A stretch of DNA of 64,000 nt from CAYUPI01 sp964446585 (lineage in GTDB: Bacteria > Verrucomicrobiota > Verrucomicrobiia > Limisphaerales > UBA8199): positions 127,482-191,481 of the forward strand of contig CAYUPI010000006.1 of assembly GCA_964446585.1 (NCBI GenBank), in the 5' to 3' direction. Below are positions 35,863-45,085 of the stretch, piece by piece; within the stretch, counting starts at the first letter, position 1, and each line of letters opens with the position of its first letter. Made by a program: the position numbers and the translations under genes. The notes beneath the pieces are model-generated. The model had not been told where the DNA came from. It did not search any database and saw only the letters and a program-made list of their open reading frames with translations.

Positions 35863-38013
35863 TCAAACCACTTCGACCGGGCATTTGGGCAACGCCTCGA
35901 TGAAGGAGCGGCCGTAGTTCTTTGTAAGAACGCGGTTGTCCAGAACCACGATAATACCGGTGTCGGTTTTGGTGCGGATAAGGCGGCCGACTCCTTGGCG
36001 GAATTTGAGGATGGCCTCAGGCAAGGAGAATTCGCGGAAAGAATCGCCTCCACGGGCTTCAATGGCTTCGATGCGGGCTTCAATGAGCGGATGGTCCGGC
36101 ACGGCGAACGGCAGACGCGTGATGATGACGTTGGAGAGCGATTCGCCCGGAACGTCCACGCCTTGCCAGAAACTGTCGGTTCCGAAAAGGACGGAGTTCA
36201 CGTCGTCCTTGAATTTTTCAAGCATGAGAGAACGCGGGGTGCCTGTTCCCTGGACGAAGCAGGCGAGACCCAGTTCGTCGAAGAAGTGCTGCATAAGCTC
36301 GCCGAGTTCGAGCATGAGCTTGAAATTGGTGAAGAGGACGAACGCTTTGCCGTGGGTTTGCCTGATGAAATGCTCGATCCAATGGAGTAGGGCATCGCGG
36401 TAACCGTCTTCGCGTGGATCGGGCATTTTGCGAACAACAAACAGTTTCATTTGACGCTCGAAATCGAAGGGCGTGCCGACCTGGAGCATGGTGGCGGATT
36501 CGGCGCCGACGCGGCAGGCGAAGTAGTCCAGTGCGGAAGGCGGAGTGCGCAGTGCGGAGTGCGCGGCAGCGGCGGCATCCTGAGACCGGGGACTTTGGAC
36601 CTTGGACTTTGGGCTTTGGACTGCTGTCGCCAAAGTAGCGCTCGTCATGATTACGGAGGTGTCACTGCGGAACAACCGGCGGCGGAGATAATCGGCCACG
36701 TCGATCGGAGCGGCGTTTAAGGAAATAATGCGCTGGGTCTTGCCGGTGCGCTCGACCCAATAGACGTGGCCGTCCGCGTCCTGGCTCAAAAACAAAGCGA
36801 TTTCATCCCGCAACTCCCCCAATCGGCGATTGCACTCAAGCAATTCCAGGCCGATCTCGTTATCCTCACTCATTTTGATCAAATTGCTCACGGCTTCGCG
36901 CAAACGTTGGATGGACAGGGTGACATTGTCCGGCACAAGCGAGGGACGACGAATTCGAATTTCCGTCCAATCGCGGCGGCGTGCCAGCGCTGTTTCGCCG
37001 CTGCCGAAGCTGATTTTGCGGGCTGCTTTCTGGAGTTCGTCGCAAGCATCTTCGACGCGCGCAAAGAACTCGTCCGACTGCTTGAGCAAATCGGAGACTT
37101 GTTTGACCGCCGGGCCCTGGCGCAACGTCGCCAGCAAGCCCTTTTGGGTCCGGCTATTCCACAACCGCTGCGAATTGTAGCGCACCTGGCTGCTGGACAC
37201 GCTCAAGCCGATACGTTTGGAAGCAACGTGTTCCATCTGGTGCGCCTCATCGAAAATCACGAAATCATTGCGGAACAGGATTCCACCTTTGACGTCCTCT
37301 TCCAGTGCGCCCAAAAGAGTAAAAAAAAGGGTATGGTTCAGCACCAGCAAGTCCGCGGACAGAATCCGATTGCGGGCGCGCTGAAAAAAGCAGACCTGAT
37401 TGGTTTTGGCGAACTCGGATTGGAAGCCGCACATCTTCGGAGAGCACAAGCCGCGCTCGGAGCAGACCAGCGCCCAGACTTTCGAGTCCGGTTCGACATC
37501 GAAGTCCGACAGGCTGCCATCAGTCGTTTTTTTCGACCATTCGAAGATGCGTTCCAGTTCGACCTCCTCGGAGGAATTAAAGAGGTTTGCGGCTTGCTGT
37601 CTCGCTTTCTGCAAGCGGCGGGTGCAGAGGTAATTGGCGCGGCCCTTGAGCATCGTGAAGGTGAACTTGACCGGCAGGATACGCTCGAGCATCGGCAGAT
37701 CTTTTTCCGTGAGCTGCTCCTGGAGGTTGATCGTATGGGTCGAGATGATCGCTTTTTTCTTGTGCGCGACCGCATACAAAATCGCCGGCACGAGGTAAGC
37801 GAGGCTTTTGCCGACGCCAGTTCCGGCTTCAACGGCGAGGTGCCCGCGGCTTTCCAGGGCGCGCGCGACGGCCATGGCCATCTGCTGTTGTTGGGGGCGA
37901 AACTCGAAATTGGGTGAACGCGATAAGATCCCTTTTGGTGAAAAGATCTCTTCAACTTGTTTGACAAGGTCCACGCCCGCGCCGGCGGGCTGGTGGTCGA
38001 TGGCGCTGATCAT
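35863..38013 (-). CDS. DinG/XPD-type ATP-dependent DNA helicase with in-frame repeat insertion
   Basis: A 716-residue superfamily 2 helicase. Motif I EAGTGVGKSLAY is near residue 62, and the cysteine set of the Fe-S domain is spread over YLCTRR, GLCSPKMC and VCFFQRA. The DEAH box is in VIFDEAHQM, the TSATL motif near 457, and GRLIRTKTD is close to the end. It unwinds DNA 5' to 3' in repair. Between TSATLATA and DYFACRVG about 31 residues of short-period repeat origin are inserted (residues about 461-492). The reading frame is kept, so the protein may still be functional. Confidence 0.9.
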   Translation of the reverse strand: MISAIDHQPAGAGVDLVKQVEEIFSPKGILSRSPNFEFRPQQQQMAMAVARALESRGHLAVEAGTGVGKSLAYLVPAILYAVAHKKKAIISTHTINLQEQLTEKDLPMLERILPVKFTFTMLKGRANYLCTRRLQKARQQAANLFNSSEEVELERIFEWSKKTTDGSLSDFDVEPDSKVWALVCSERGLCSPKMCGFQSEFAKTNQVCFFQRARNRILSADLLVLNHTLFFTLLGALEEDVKGGILFRNDFVIFDEAHQMEHVASKRIGLSVSSSQVRYNSQRLWNSRTQKGLLATLRQGPAVKQVSDLLKQSDEFFARVEDACDELQKAARKISFGSGETALARRRDWTEIRIRRPSLVPDNVTLSIQRLREAVSNLIKMSEDNEIGLELLECNRRLGELRDEIALFLSQDADGHVYWVERTGKTQRIISLNAAPIDVADYLRRRLFRSDTSVIMTSATLATAVQSPKSKVQSPRSQDAAAAAHSALRTPPSALDYFACRVGAESATMLQVGTPFDFERQMKLFVVRKMPDPREDGYRDALLHWIEHFIRQTHGKAFVLFTNFKLMLELGELMQHFFDELGLACFVQGTGTPRSLMLEKFKDDVNSVLFGTDSFWQGVDVPGESLSNVIITRLPFAVPDHPLIEARIEAIEARGGDSFREFSLPEAILKFRQGVGRLIRTKTDTGIIVVLDNRVLTKNYGRSFIEALPKCPVEVV
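36530..36628. repeat. Repeat insertion within the DinG-like gene
   Basis: Two blocks are present: GGAGTGCGCAGT units at 36530-36566 and GACTTTGG units at 36591-36628, about 25 bp apart. On the coding strand they give QSPKSKVQSPRSQ and HSALRTPPSAL. The unit types match those seen at 31.5 kb and at 18.99 and 58.1 kb. The insertion is at the expected loop between the SATL motif and the next helicase segment, and it preserves the frame. Confidence 0.7.
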
Positions 38014-38101
38014 CGCAATACAATTAGATTAACCATGAAAGCCAGCGGAGCAAAAGAAATTGCAGCTTGCTTGCGGCTTGAACTTAAGGAATCCTTAATT
38101 C

Positions 38102-38350
38102 ATGAAAGAGCTGGATATAATGACCGTGACCAGGGTGGGCCAGGGCACCCTGCCAAAGTGGTGGAGGGAGTCTTCTGGCCTGGCAAATGGCGGTGTGGTC
38201 GAGGTGCGGCCCATGCGTGATGGCCGCAATAGCATCGTTCTGACTCCCAAACCGGTCAGGCGCCGCGGCGCGGTGGGCCTGCTCAAACAATTTGCACGGT
38301 GTCCAACACCAATAAAAGTCCCCTTTCGAACTCGACTGCCTTTTAAATGA
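38102..38350 (+). CDS. AbrB/VapB-like antitoxin
   Basis: An 82-residue protein; a start at the second Met, 38120, is also possible. The region VTRVGQGTLPKWWRES..ANGGVVEVRPMRDGRNSIVLTPKP has the swapped-hairpin AbrB pattern (GQ-TLPK-R, then V-V-hydrophobic). The C-terminal tail is basic. It overlaps the PIN toxin gene (ATGA), the classical order and coupling of a VapBC module. It probably neutralises the toxin and represses its own promoter. Confidence 0.75.
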   Translation: MKELDIMTVTRVGQGTLPKWWRESSGLANGGVVEVRPMRDGRNSIVLTPKPVRRRGAVGLLKQFARCPTPIKVPFRTRLPFK

Positions 38351-38757
38351 GTTTTTTGCTCGACACGGACCTGGTTTCCTTGCTGGAGCGGAAGCAGGTG
38401 CCGGCCAAACTGGCATCATGGGTTCAGGCCCATGAAACGGAAATATTCCTGAGCGTCGTGTCCTTCGCTGAATTGCAGTTTGGTTTGAATCACGCCCCCG
38501 CCAGGCACAAACCCGCGCTTGCTGTCTGGTTGGAGCAGACTCGACGCAGCTTCGCCGGCGCTACCGAGCCGCTCACTGAGCCAATTCTGGTCCGCTGGAA
38601 GCAATTGCTCCTGGAACTAAAGAGCAAGAACCGCACCATGACCTGCGAGGATTCATTAATAGCCGCGACTGCTTTGTTTCACGGACACGTGGTCGCCACC
38701 CACAGCAAAAGACACTTTGAGCCTGCCGGCGTTCAGGTTTTGGACCCGCTGGCCTAA
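38347..38757 (+). CDS. PIN-domain toxin, VapC-like
   Basis: A 136-residue PIN ribonuclease. The acidic residues are Asp6 and Asp8 (LLDTDLVSLL), Glu42 (FAELQFG), and Glu101/Asp102 (CEDSLIAATA), with a C-terminal ATHSKRHFE motif typical of VapC. It cleaves RNA, often tRNA anticodon stems, and is held inactive by the upstream antitoxin. Length and motif spacing match active family members. Confidence 0.87.
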   Translation: MSFLLDTDLVSLLERKQVPAKLASWVQAHETEIFLSVVSFAELQFGLNHAPARHKPALAVWLEQTRRSFAGATEPLTEPILVRWKQLLLELKSKNRTMTCEDSLIAATALFHGHVVATHSKRHFEPAGVQVLDPLA

Positions 38758-38781
38758 TCCCCACGACGGTACGAAGCGGCC

Positions 38782-39462
38782 TCAGGTGGTCCTGCGGTTT
38801 GCGATTTCTTGTTCGGCCTGGTTCTTCACGATTTTGTCCGCCGGCAAAACGCCACGCCAGTTCGTGTTCGGATAGATGACCGACCGGCGTCCAATGATGC
38901 TGCCCGGGTTGAGGACGGCGTTGCAACCGATATCGCAGTGGTCGCCGAGCAAAGCGCCGAATTTGCGCAGATCGGTGTCGAATCGCTGGCCGCTGAATAC
39001 GACGATAATGTTGCCTGGAGTAAGCTTGAAGTTGGAGATCTTGACGCCTGCGCCCAGGTGCGCCCGAAAGCCAAGGATCGAATCACCGACATAATTGAAA
39101 TGGGGCGCGACGGCGTGGTTGAACAGGAGAGCGTTCTTAATCTCGCAGGAATTTCCAACGACGCAATCGTCGCCGACAATGACATTTTCGCGGAGATAGG
39201 CATTGTGGCGAATCTGGCAATTGCGGCCAATGATGGCCGGGCCTTTGATCATCGCGCCATCCTCGACCAGCGTGCCTTCGCCAATAAATACTTTCTCACC
39301 GATATAGGCCACGCCATCGCAGCGATTGTGCAGGCCCGGCTCGAGATGCGTCTGGAGGTATCCCTCGATTTTCGTCAGCGCTTCCCAAGCGTATGTACAC
39401 CCGTCAAAAACGGCCGCGTGCGCGGTCTGGCTGAAATCGAACAAATCCGCCGGTTTGAGCAT
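38782..39462 (-). CDS. Left-handed beta-helix acyltransferase / sugar-nucleotide transferase-like protein
   Basis: A 226-residue protein. A leader (MLKPADLFDFSQTAHAAVF...AWEALTKIEGYL) is followed by hexapeptide repeats: GEKVFIGEGTLVEDGAMIKGPAIIGRNCQI, then IVGDDCVVGNSC. The same arrangement occurs in stand-alone GlmU C-terminal-like proteins. The nucleotidyl domain is missing, so it is probably an acyltransferase acting on a sugar nucleotide. The exact substrate is not determined. It is convergent with vapC. Confidence 0.75.
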   Translation of the reverse strand: MLKPADLFDFSQTAHAAVFDGCTYAWEALTKIEGYLQTHLEPGLHNRCDGVAYIGEKVFIGEGTLVEDGAMIKGPAIIGRNCQIRHNAYLRENVIVGDDCVVGNSCEIKNALLFNHAVAPHFNYVGDSILGFRAHLGAGVKISNFKLTPGNIIVVFSGQRFDTDLRKFGALLGDHCDIGCNAVLNPGSIIGRRSVIYPNTNWRGVLPADKIVKNQAEQEIANRRTT

Positions 39463-39570
39463 GAAGGCAAACTAAAGCAACCGACGTGACGGTTAAAGTC
39501 ACAAAACTCGGAAGGAAGGCGATCTGCCTTGTAGCCCCGAGCTTGCTGCTGCTGTATCCTACATCGAACG

Positions 39571-40233
39571 ATGAAAGACTCATACATCGCCGCGAAAGAG
39601 CGCTGGGCTCAGAAAATGGCCGGCAAGGCCAGACCCGCCGTGCGCTCGACTGAGCGACTTCCTCCTGGACAGCGGGAGGTCCATAGCTTTCCAGTGCTCG
39701 ACCTGGGCCTGAGGCCGGAGATCCCATTGGATAAATGGGAATTGAAAATCCTTGGCCAGGTGGAAAATCCGGTCACTCTGAATTGGCAGCAGTTACTGGC
39801 CTTGCCGCAGTTTAAGGATGTCAGCGACTTCCACTGTGTCACCACCTGGAGCCAGTTTGACATGGAATGGGAAGGGGTTGCATTCTTTACGATCGCCGAC
39901 CTAGTCAAGCCGAACCCATCTGTCACACACGTCTTCTTCAAGAGCTACGATGGTTACTCAACGAACAACGCGCTGGATGTGTGCCTGGATGACGACGTGT
40001 TGATTGCGCACAAATGGAATGGCAAGCCGCTGCCGGTCGAGCATGGCGGCCCGGCCCGCGTCATCATTCCCAAGCGCTACGCCTGGAAAGGCGCCAAGTT
40101 CATCCGCGAAATTACTTTTCTGGAGCAGGACCTGCCGGGCTTTTGGGAAACGCGCGGCTACTCCAACACCGCCGATCCATGGACAGAAGACCGCTTTGCC
40201 GTCAGAAATCAACCTCCGCCGGGATTTCCCTAA
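39571..40233 (+). CDS. Molybdopterin-dependent oxidoreductase, sulfite-oxidase fold
   Basis: A 220-residue protein with the oxidoreductase molybdopterin-binding fold. The probable Mo-ligand Cys89 is in DFHCVTTWSQFDMEWEG, and the C-terminal part shows VEHGGPARVIIPKRYAWKGAKF, typical of the YedY/MsrP group. No Tat or Sec signal is seen, so the enzyme is predicted to be cytoplasmic, unlike MsrP. It lacks the dimerisation domain of full sulfite oxidases. The substrate is unknown; no heme partner gene is adjacent. Confidence 0.82.
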   Translation: MKDSYIAAKERWAQKMAGKARPAVRSTERLPPGQREVHSFPVLDLGLRPEIPLDKWELKILGQVENPVTLNWQQLLALPQFKDVSDFHCVTTWSQFDMEWEGVAFFTIADLVKPNPSVTHVFFKSYDGYSTNNALDVCLDDDVLIAHKWNGKPLPVEHGGPARVIIPKRYAWKGAKFIREITFLEQDLPGFWETRGYSNTADPWTEDRFAVRNQPPPGFP

Positions 40234-40299
40234 GTCAGGATCTCCACTTCTCCCAATCTTGTGGACGGAGGGCTGGTTGCGCCCTACACTAGCGGCTGC

Positions 40300-40674
40300 A
40301 TGGCTTTGTTCCAACACCAACTATTTACCATCGACCTCAACAAAGTCATCACCGTCCATCAAAATGAGGACGAAGCCGCCATTACCATCCGAACCGACGA
40401 CCAGCGCAAGATCGAGGTCGCCACTGATTCACCGGAGGCAGCCACCGAACTTCTCAACGACTTTGCCGACCAATGGGAAAAAGCCGTCGCTCCCCTGCTC
40501 CGCCACGGCAAGCATGTCTTTCTCATCTCCGCCATCTACAGCATTCAGGCGGAGGATGAAGAGGTCTATATTTACTTTCGCGACCACAGTGTCAGTTTCG
40601 CATTACCAGACTCGCAGCAAGCGCTGACCTTTTTGGCCGAATTGACTCGCCGCTGGGAGCAAGCGATCGGATAG
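40300..40674 (+). CDS. Small protein of unknown function
   Basis: A 124-residue acidic protein from the ATG at 40300; an in-frame GTG at 40261 is possible. It alternates beta segments (FTIDLNKVITVHQ, EVYIYFRDHSVSFAL) and helices (SPEAATELLNDFADQWEKAV, SQQALTFLAELTRRWEQAI). The paired pattern suggests a duplicated fold of about 55 residues. No signal peptide and no known family. It lies between the molybdopterin enzyme and the desulfurase, in the same direction. Confidence 0.55.
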   Translation: MALFQHQLFTIDLNKVITVHQNEDEAAITIRTDDQRKIEVATDSPEAATELLNDFADQWEKAVAPLLRHGKHVFLISAIYSIQAEDEEVYIYFRDHSVSFALPDSQQALTFLAELTRRWEQAIG

Positions 40675-40759
40675 TCTAAGGGTGCTCTGGCCGAGCGAGA
40701 CAGGAGAATTGGTGCGCAAGTCATAACGCGCTTCGACCGCTCACCAACGAGCCCACGGC

Positions 40760-41908
40760 ATGCGAACGGTCTATTTCGATTACAACGCCACCACGCCCCT
40801 GGATCCTCAGGTGCGGGAGGTGATGCTCCCATATCTGGGTGAGATTTGGGGTAACCCTTCAAGCGTCCATCACGTGGGCCGAGGGGCTCGCGCCGTGCTG
40901 GATGAAACGCGCGAGCGCGCCGCTCGGATCTTAGGGAGCCGACCGAGTGAAATCGTGTTCACGAGCGGCGGCACAGAAAGCGCCAACCTGGGCATTTTCG
41001 GCGCTGCCCGGTTGCTCAAACCCAAGGGGAAACACCTGATCACATCTGCGACGGAGCACCACGCAGTGCTCCATTGCTGCGAGTACTTGGCGAACAAGGA
41101 AGGCTTCGAACTGACGGTCTTGCCGGTGGATCGGCAGGGAATCGTCTCGGTTGAATCTTTGGAAAAGGCACTGCGCCCGGATACCATTCTTGTCTCTATC
41201 ATGGCCGCCAACAACGAGATCGGCACGGTTCAGCCGGTCGCGGAGTTGGGGGCAATCTGCCGCAAGCACGGCGTGTTGTTTCATACCGACGCCGTCCACT
41301 GGTTTGGAAAAGAACCATTCCAGAATATTCACCAGTTCAATGCAGATTTGGTCTCCATCTGCTCGCACAAGATTTACGGTCCAAAAGGCGCCGGCGCGCT
41401 ATTTGTGAAATCTCCACTACTGCCTGACCCGATGTTAATGGGCGGCGGCCATGAGAACGAGCGCCGTGCCGGGACCGAGAATCTGACGGCGATCGTCGGT
41501 TTTGTGGAGGCGCTGGAGCGGTTCGTGCGACAGCCGGTATTTGCGTTAGAAAAGTTGCAGCCATTGACGAATCGTCTGCTGGAATTCATTGAGCGGCTTG
41601 AGGGCGTCCAGTTCGTCGGCTCCCGTGAGCGCCGTTTGTCTAACACCGTCTCTTTCCTCGTACGCGGGTCGGACAGCATCACACTGCTGGCTGGGCTGGA
41701 CTTGGAAGGAATTTGCGCATCGAGCGGCTCTGCCTGTTCGGCCGGATCGCTCACACCGTCTCATGTGATCAGTGCGCTGGGTGTTGAGCCAGCACTGGCC
41801 AATTCCCTCGTGCGCTTCTCGCTAGGGCGTGAATCCTCGCTGGAGGAAGTCGAGTATGTTGAGCAGGTGTTGCCCGAAGTCATCCGGCGCTCACAACTCG
41901 CCCAATAA
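40760..41908 (+). CDS. Cysteine desulfurase, NifS/IscS type
   Basis: A 382-residue PLP enzyme. The PLP lysine is Lys204 in CSHKIYGPKG. The catalytic Cys326 sits in the short loop SSGSACSAGS, as in NifS/IscS rather than SufS. Other signatures are TSGGTESAN and HTDAVHWFGK (most members have Gln at the His position). It supplies sulfur for Fe-S clusters or thiolation. No scaffold gene is adjacent; the YgfZ-like gene lies far away. Confidence 0.92.
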   Translation: MRTVYFDYNATTPLDPQVREVMLPYLGEIWGNPSSVHHVGRGARAVLDETRERAARILGSRPSEIVFTSGGTESANLGIFGAARLLKPKGKHLITSATEHHAVLHCCEYLANKEGFELTVLPVDRQGIVSVESLEKALRPDTILVSIMAANNEIGTVQPVAELGAICRKHGVLFHTDAVHWFGKEPFQNIHQFNADLVSICSHKIYGPKGAGALFVKSPLLPDPMLMGGGHENERRAGTENLTAIVGFVEALERFVRQPVFALEKLQPLTNRLLEFIERLEGVQFVGSRERRLSNTVSFLVRGSDSITLLAGLDLEGICASSGSACSAGSLTPSHVISALGVEPALANSLVRFSLGRESSLEEVEYVEQVLPEVIRRSQLAQ

Positions 41909-42028
41909 CCCGCTAACGGAATGTTAATGAACTTTCAGCAGAGCGAATAACTGCGGCTTTTCGTTCTTTTTGGCTCGCTTTCTACAACGAGATCAACTCT
42001 CGTGGCGGCGTAAGCCTTTGGCACGACC

Positions 42029-42057
42029 TTGACATGCTGGGTTGTTTGCCTTATTCA
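42029..42057 (+). promoter_or_regulatory. Possible sigma-70-type promoter and DnaA box upstream of dnaN
   Basis: TTGACA at 42029-42034 is followed after 17 bases by TATTCA at 42052-42057, a perfect -35 with a weak -10. Overlapping the -10, TTATTCACG (42051-42059) differs from the DnaA-box consensus TTATNCACA only in the last base. Only one such box is seen, so an origin is not proposed. An alternative -10, TACTAT, lies near 42074. Confidence 0.35.
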
Positions 42058-42113
42058 CGGCCCTTAATACGGATACTATTTCATAGATCAAACAAAGATA
42101 TATTAACCACGCC

Positions 42114-43223
42114 ATGAACCTGAGCATTGCGAAGGAGCAGATCATTAACGGACTGCAAGCCGTTCAGAATGTGGTCAGCACGCGCACGACGCTGCCGATT
42201 CTTTCCAATGTGCTGCTGCGTGCGGAAGATAACAGGCTGGAGCTAACTGCGACTGATCTGGATGTAACCGTTTCCTGTGGCGTCGAGGCCAAAGTTAATA
42301 AGCAAGGCGCTTCCACTGTGCCTGTCAAAAGGCTGTTCGGCATTGTGCGTGAACTAGGCAGTTCCGAGCTTGATATGGAAGTGGATGAGAAACATGTCTG
42401 CAGCATTCGCTCTGGTCCATCGTTTTATAGAATTAACGGCTTGGGCGCAGATGAATTCCCGCCGTTGCCTAAATTCAAAGAAGAAAAGAAAGTGGCGCTG
42501 TCGCAGGAAACGGTCAAAGGAATGATGAAGAAAACTTCCTTTGCGATTTCGACGGATGAATCACGCTACGTTCTGAACGGCATTTATTTCAGTTTGAAGG
42601 ACCACAAAATGACCATGGTAGCGACAGATGGCCGCCGCCTGGCGCTGGTGGACGAGGAAGCCGATATTTCCGAATCCAGCCAGGGCGAGTTCATCGTCCC
42701 GTCCAAAGCGGTCAACGAGCTAAACCGGTTGCTCCAGGATAAGGGCGACGTGGAAGTGAGATTCGCGGAGAACCAGGCCTCGTTTACGCTCAGTGATGAA
42801 AAGGGGTCCTCGGTTCTGATTATTAGCAAGTTGATCGAGGGTAATTATCCCAATTACCGCCAGGTGATCCCGTCGCAAACCAAAGAGCGGATTACGCTGG
42901 TGCGCGAGGAGTTGTTGCACGCCTTGCGCCGCGCGGAAATCATGACGAGTGAAAAATCCAACTCGGTTAAGCTGAGCTTCGGGAAAAACAAACTCGAGAT
43001 CACGGCCAACTCCCCCGAGGTGGGCGAAGCCAAGGAATCGCTGGCCATCAATTATAAAGGGCCCGAGCTGGCGATCGCGTTCAATCCGAAGTACTTAATT
43101 GACCCGCTCAACGCAGTGCCCAACGACGAGGTGTTCATCGAATTGATTGATGAACTCAGTCCGGGAGTGCTCAAAATCAACGGGCCATTTCTCTACGTGG
43201 TGATGCCGATGCGGCTGACTTAG
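42114..43223 (+). CDS. dnaN: DNA polymerase III subunit beta (sliding clamp)
   Basis: A 369-residue protein with the three repeated clamp domains; typical segments are VVSTRTTLPILSNVLL near the start, FAISTDESRYVLNGIYF and ATDGRRLALV in the middle, and YVVMPMRLT at the end, the conserved C-terminal MPMR motif. It confers processivity on the replicative polymerase. dnaA and recF are not adjacent, so this is not the common dnaA-dnaN-recF cluster. No clear ribosome-binding sequence precedes the ATG. Confidence 0.97.
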   Translation: MNLSIAKEQIINGLQAVQNVVSTRTTLPILSNVLLRAEDNRLELTATDLDVTVSCGVEAKVNKQGASTVPVKRLFGIVRELGSSELDMEVDEKHVCSIRSGPSFYRINGLGADEFPPLPKFKEEKKVALSQETVKGMMKKTSFAISTDESRYVLNGIYFSLKDHKMTMVATDGRRLALVDEEADISESSQGEFIVPSKAVNELNRLLQDKGDVEVRFAENQASFTLSDEKGSSVLIISKLIEGNYPNYRQVIPSQTKERITLVREELLHALRRAEIMTSEKSNSVKLSFGKNKLEITANSPEVGEAKESLAINYKGPELAIAFNPKYLIDPLNAVPNDEVFIELIDELSPGVLKINGPFLYVVMPMRLT

Positions 43224-43255
43224 GAAAGTTTCTCAGATTGGCGACTGAGGCAGTG

Positions 43256-43540
43256 CTATGCCCAGTCCGGCTGGAGAAGAAAGCGGCAAGCGCTTAACAG
43301 AGTCCGTAGATCGGCCTGCCACTGACCGCTCCGGAAATAATAGAAAGCGCGCTCGGAGGGTTGGCTCACGGCGGCTTCTGATACCCAGCCCGCAGATTCA
43401 CTTCCCCCCTGGCGCCTCACTCCCTGTCGGAAGTGGCTAGTGCCTAAGAAAGCGGTCAGCACAAGTAAGGCGATGATGGCGGCCACGCGAGGCCGGCTTT
43501 GTCCGCAGGTCCGGCAATGGGCTGACGAGGGTTGGTCTTT
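43256..43540 (-). CDS. Possible small membrane protein, unknown
   Basis: This is the only gene candidate in the 420-bp gap between dnaN and the MFS gene. From the ATG at 43540 it encodes 94 residues with a Cys pair (HCRTCGQSR) just before one helix (AAIIALLVLTAFLG) and a polar C-terminus. The hydrophobic segment after a CxxC is plausible for a small membrane protein. Composition of the remainder is unremarkable and no family is recognised. Confidence 0.35.
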   Translation of the reverse strand, partial: KDQPSSAHCRTCGQSRPRVAAIIALLVLTAFLGTSHFRQGVRRQGGSESAGWVSEAAVSQPSERAFYYFRSGQWQADLRTLLSACRFLLQPDWA

Positions 43541-43644
43541 CATACGTCGGTACAAATCAGCGAGCGTTCATTTTGTTCAACGGTTCGACCCCCAAATTCC
43601 GTCGGGAAAAAATCGCTCTGCTGGAGATCTTCCTTCCTTGAAAC

Positions 43645-44922
43645 TTAATCGGGTAGCGGCCGGCCTTTGGTTTCCGGCGCCAGCCAAATCAACACCAGGC
43701 CGGCTGCATAGATCAGTGTAATTGTCGCGCCGGCTCTGGCGTAACTACCGCCGTAAGCGGAGACCAACTGACCTTGGGCGAGCGCCCCGGCCGCTGCGAG
43801 GATGCGGCCGAAATTATAGCACAGACCCTGGCCCGTCGCGCGCACACGTGTAGGGAACAACTCGGGAAGATAGAGCGGCAACCATCCGTAAAATGCTGCC
43901 GTGACCGCGCCAGTCAGGGTCACCAGCCAAAGGAAAACTGCGCCGTACTCGCTCACCAAACGGAACAAGCATCCGCAAATGGCCAGGGAAAGCAGGCACA
44001 AGGCGAAGTAACAGGGACGCCGCCCCACGCGACCCGCCGCCATTGCCCCCAGAATCGACCCGAAAATCGCCCCCGCTCCGGAAAGCATGCCGGTGATTGC
44101 TTTGGCAACGTGCACTTTCCCGCCTGTCAACTGGTCCGCCCAGAGCGGCAGCCACTGTACTGAACCCCAGGTCCCAATCAGCGCGACGGAGGCAAAGGCG
44201 ATGGCGAGTAAGGTTGGCTTCCGCAGTTGCCCCGAGAAAATCTCTCGGACCGGCCTGGCGGCCCCGCCTTCGATTGCTTTCTTCCATCGCTCCGATTCCG
44301 GGACCAACCATTGAATGCCAAAGGCCAGCAGCGCCGGAGCCGCGCCCGCAATCATCACCCAGCGCCACGACTCCAGGGTGATTTTGAAAGAAACACCCAA
44401 TAGGGCAATCAGAACGAACCCCACATTGGACGCCGCCCCGATAAGACCCGCCAAGAGGGGCCGCTTCTCGCGCGGCCATGCTTCCATCACCAACGCGACG
44501 CCTAGCGACCATTCGCCGCCCATGCCGAAGGCCGCGACAAACCGCAGCGCGCCGAGATGCCATGGCTGCTGCGCGAAAAAGCACAAACCCGTAAAGATCG
44601 AATACGTCAGAATACTCAGTGTCATCGCGCGCACTCGGCCGAGCCGGTCTCCAATCCAGCCGAATACGACCCCGCCGCAAGCCGCTCCCACCAAAAACAA
44701 AGCGGTAATCCGGCCCATCCAGGCTCCGACGAACTGGTCCGGTGCTTCGGTTGCCGCTGCCGGCAGCATCGTTTGCAACGCCGGCCGCGCCACCAAAGGA
44801 AAAATACCCATCTCCAACCCATCGAACATCCAGCCCAGAAATGCCGCCGCCAGGACCAGCCATTGCCCGCGTGTGACTGAGGATAGAGCAAGCTTGGGGA
44901 CTGTCTCGTCGCTCGGGCGCAC
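43645..44922 (-). CDS. Major facilitator superfamily transporter
   Basis: A 425-residue protein with 12 predicted helices. WMFDGLEMGIFPLVARP in helix 1 resembles the sugar-acid and aromatic-acid symporter branch (WxxDGxDxxI). The loop motif GWIGDRLGRVRAM after helix 2 is the MFS signature, and GRVGRRPCYF its second-half equivalent. It should import a small organic acid or sugar by proton symport; the substrate cannot be told. It ends in a short basic tail (APETKGRPLPD). Confidence 0.88.
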   Translation of the reverse strand: MRPSDETVPKLALSSVTRGQWLVLAAAFLGWMFDGLEMGIFPLVARPALQTMLPAAATEAPDQFVGAWMGRITALFLVGAACGGVVFGWIGDRLGRVRAMTLSILTYSIFTGLCFFAQQPWHLGALRFVAAFGMGGEWSLGVALVMEAWPREKRPLLAGLIGAASNVGFVLIALLGVSFKITLESWRWVMIAGAAPALLAFGIQWLVPESERWKKAIEGGAARPVREIFSGQLRKPTLLAIAFASVALIGTWGSVQWLPLWADQLTGGKVHVAKAITGMLSGAGAIFGSILGAMAAGRVGRRPCYFALCLLSLAICGCLFRLVSEYGAVFLWLVTLTGAVTAAFYGWLPLYLPELFPTRVRATGQGLCYNFGRILAAAGALAQGQLVSAYGGSYARAGATITLIYAAGLVLIWLAPETKGRPLPD

Positions 44923-45085
44923 GCGGCAGACTGTTTCTCATCCGCCAAACGTCAAGGTTATTTATCGACTGCGTTGCAGAGCGCGAAGCGCAGGAGTTAC
45001 GCCTGAAGACAGGATCACGGCGGTCACCGAGCCAGACGAACATAACCCCTCCACGGAAAACGAGCTGAAACATGCTGCGGTCGGC

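Noticed and set aside
41909..42113. Replication origin next to dnaN
   Set aside because: Only one DnaA-box-like sequence is visible, there is no AT-rich repeat block, and dnaA and other origin-linked genes are absent.
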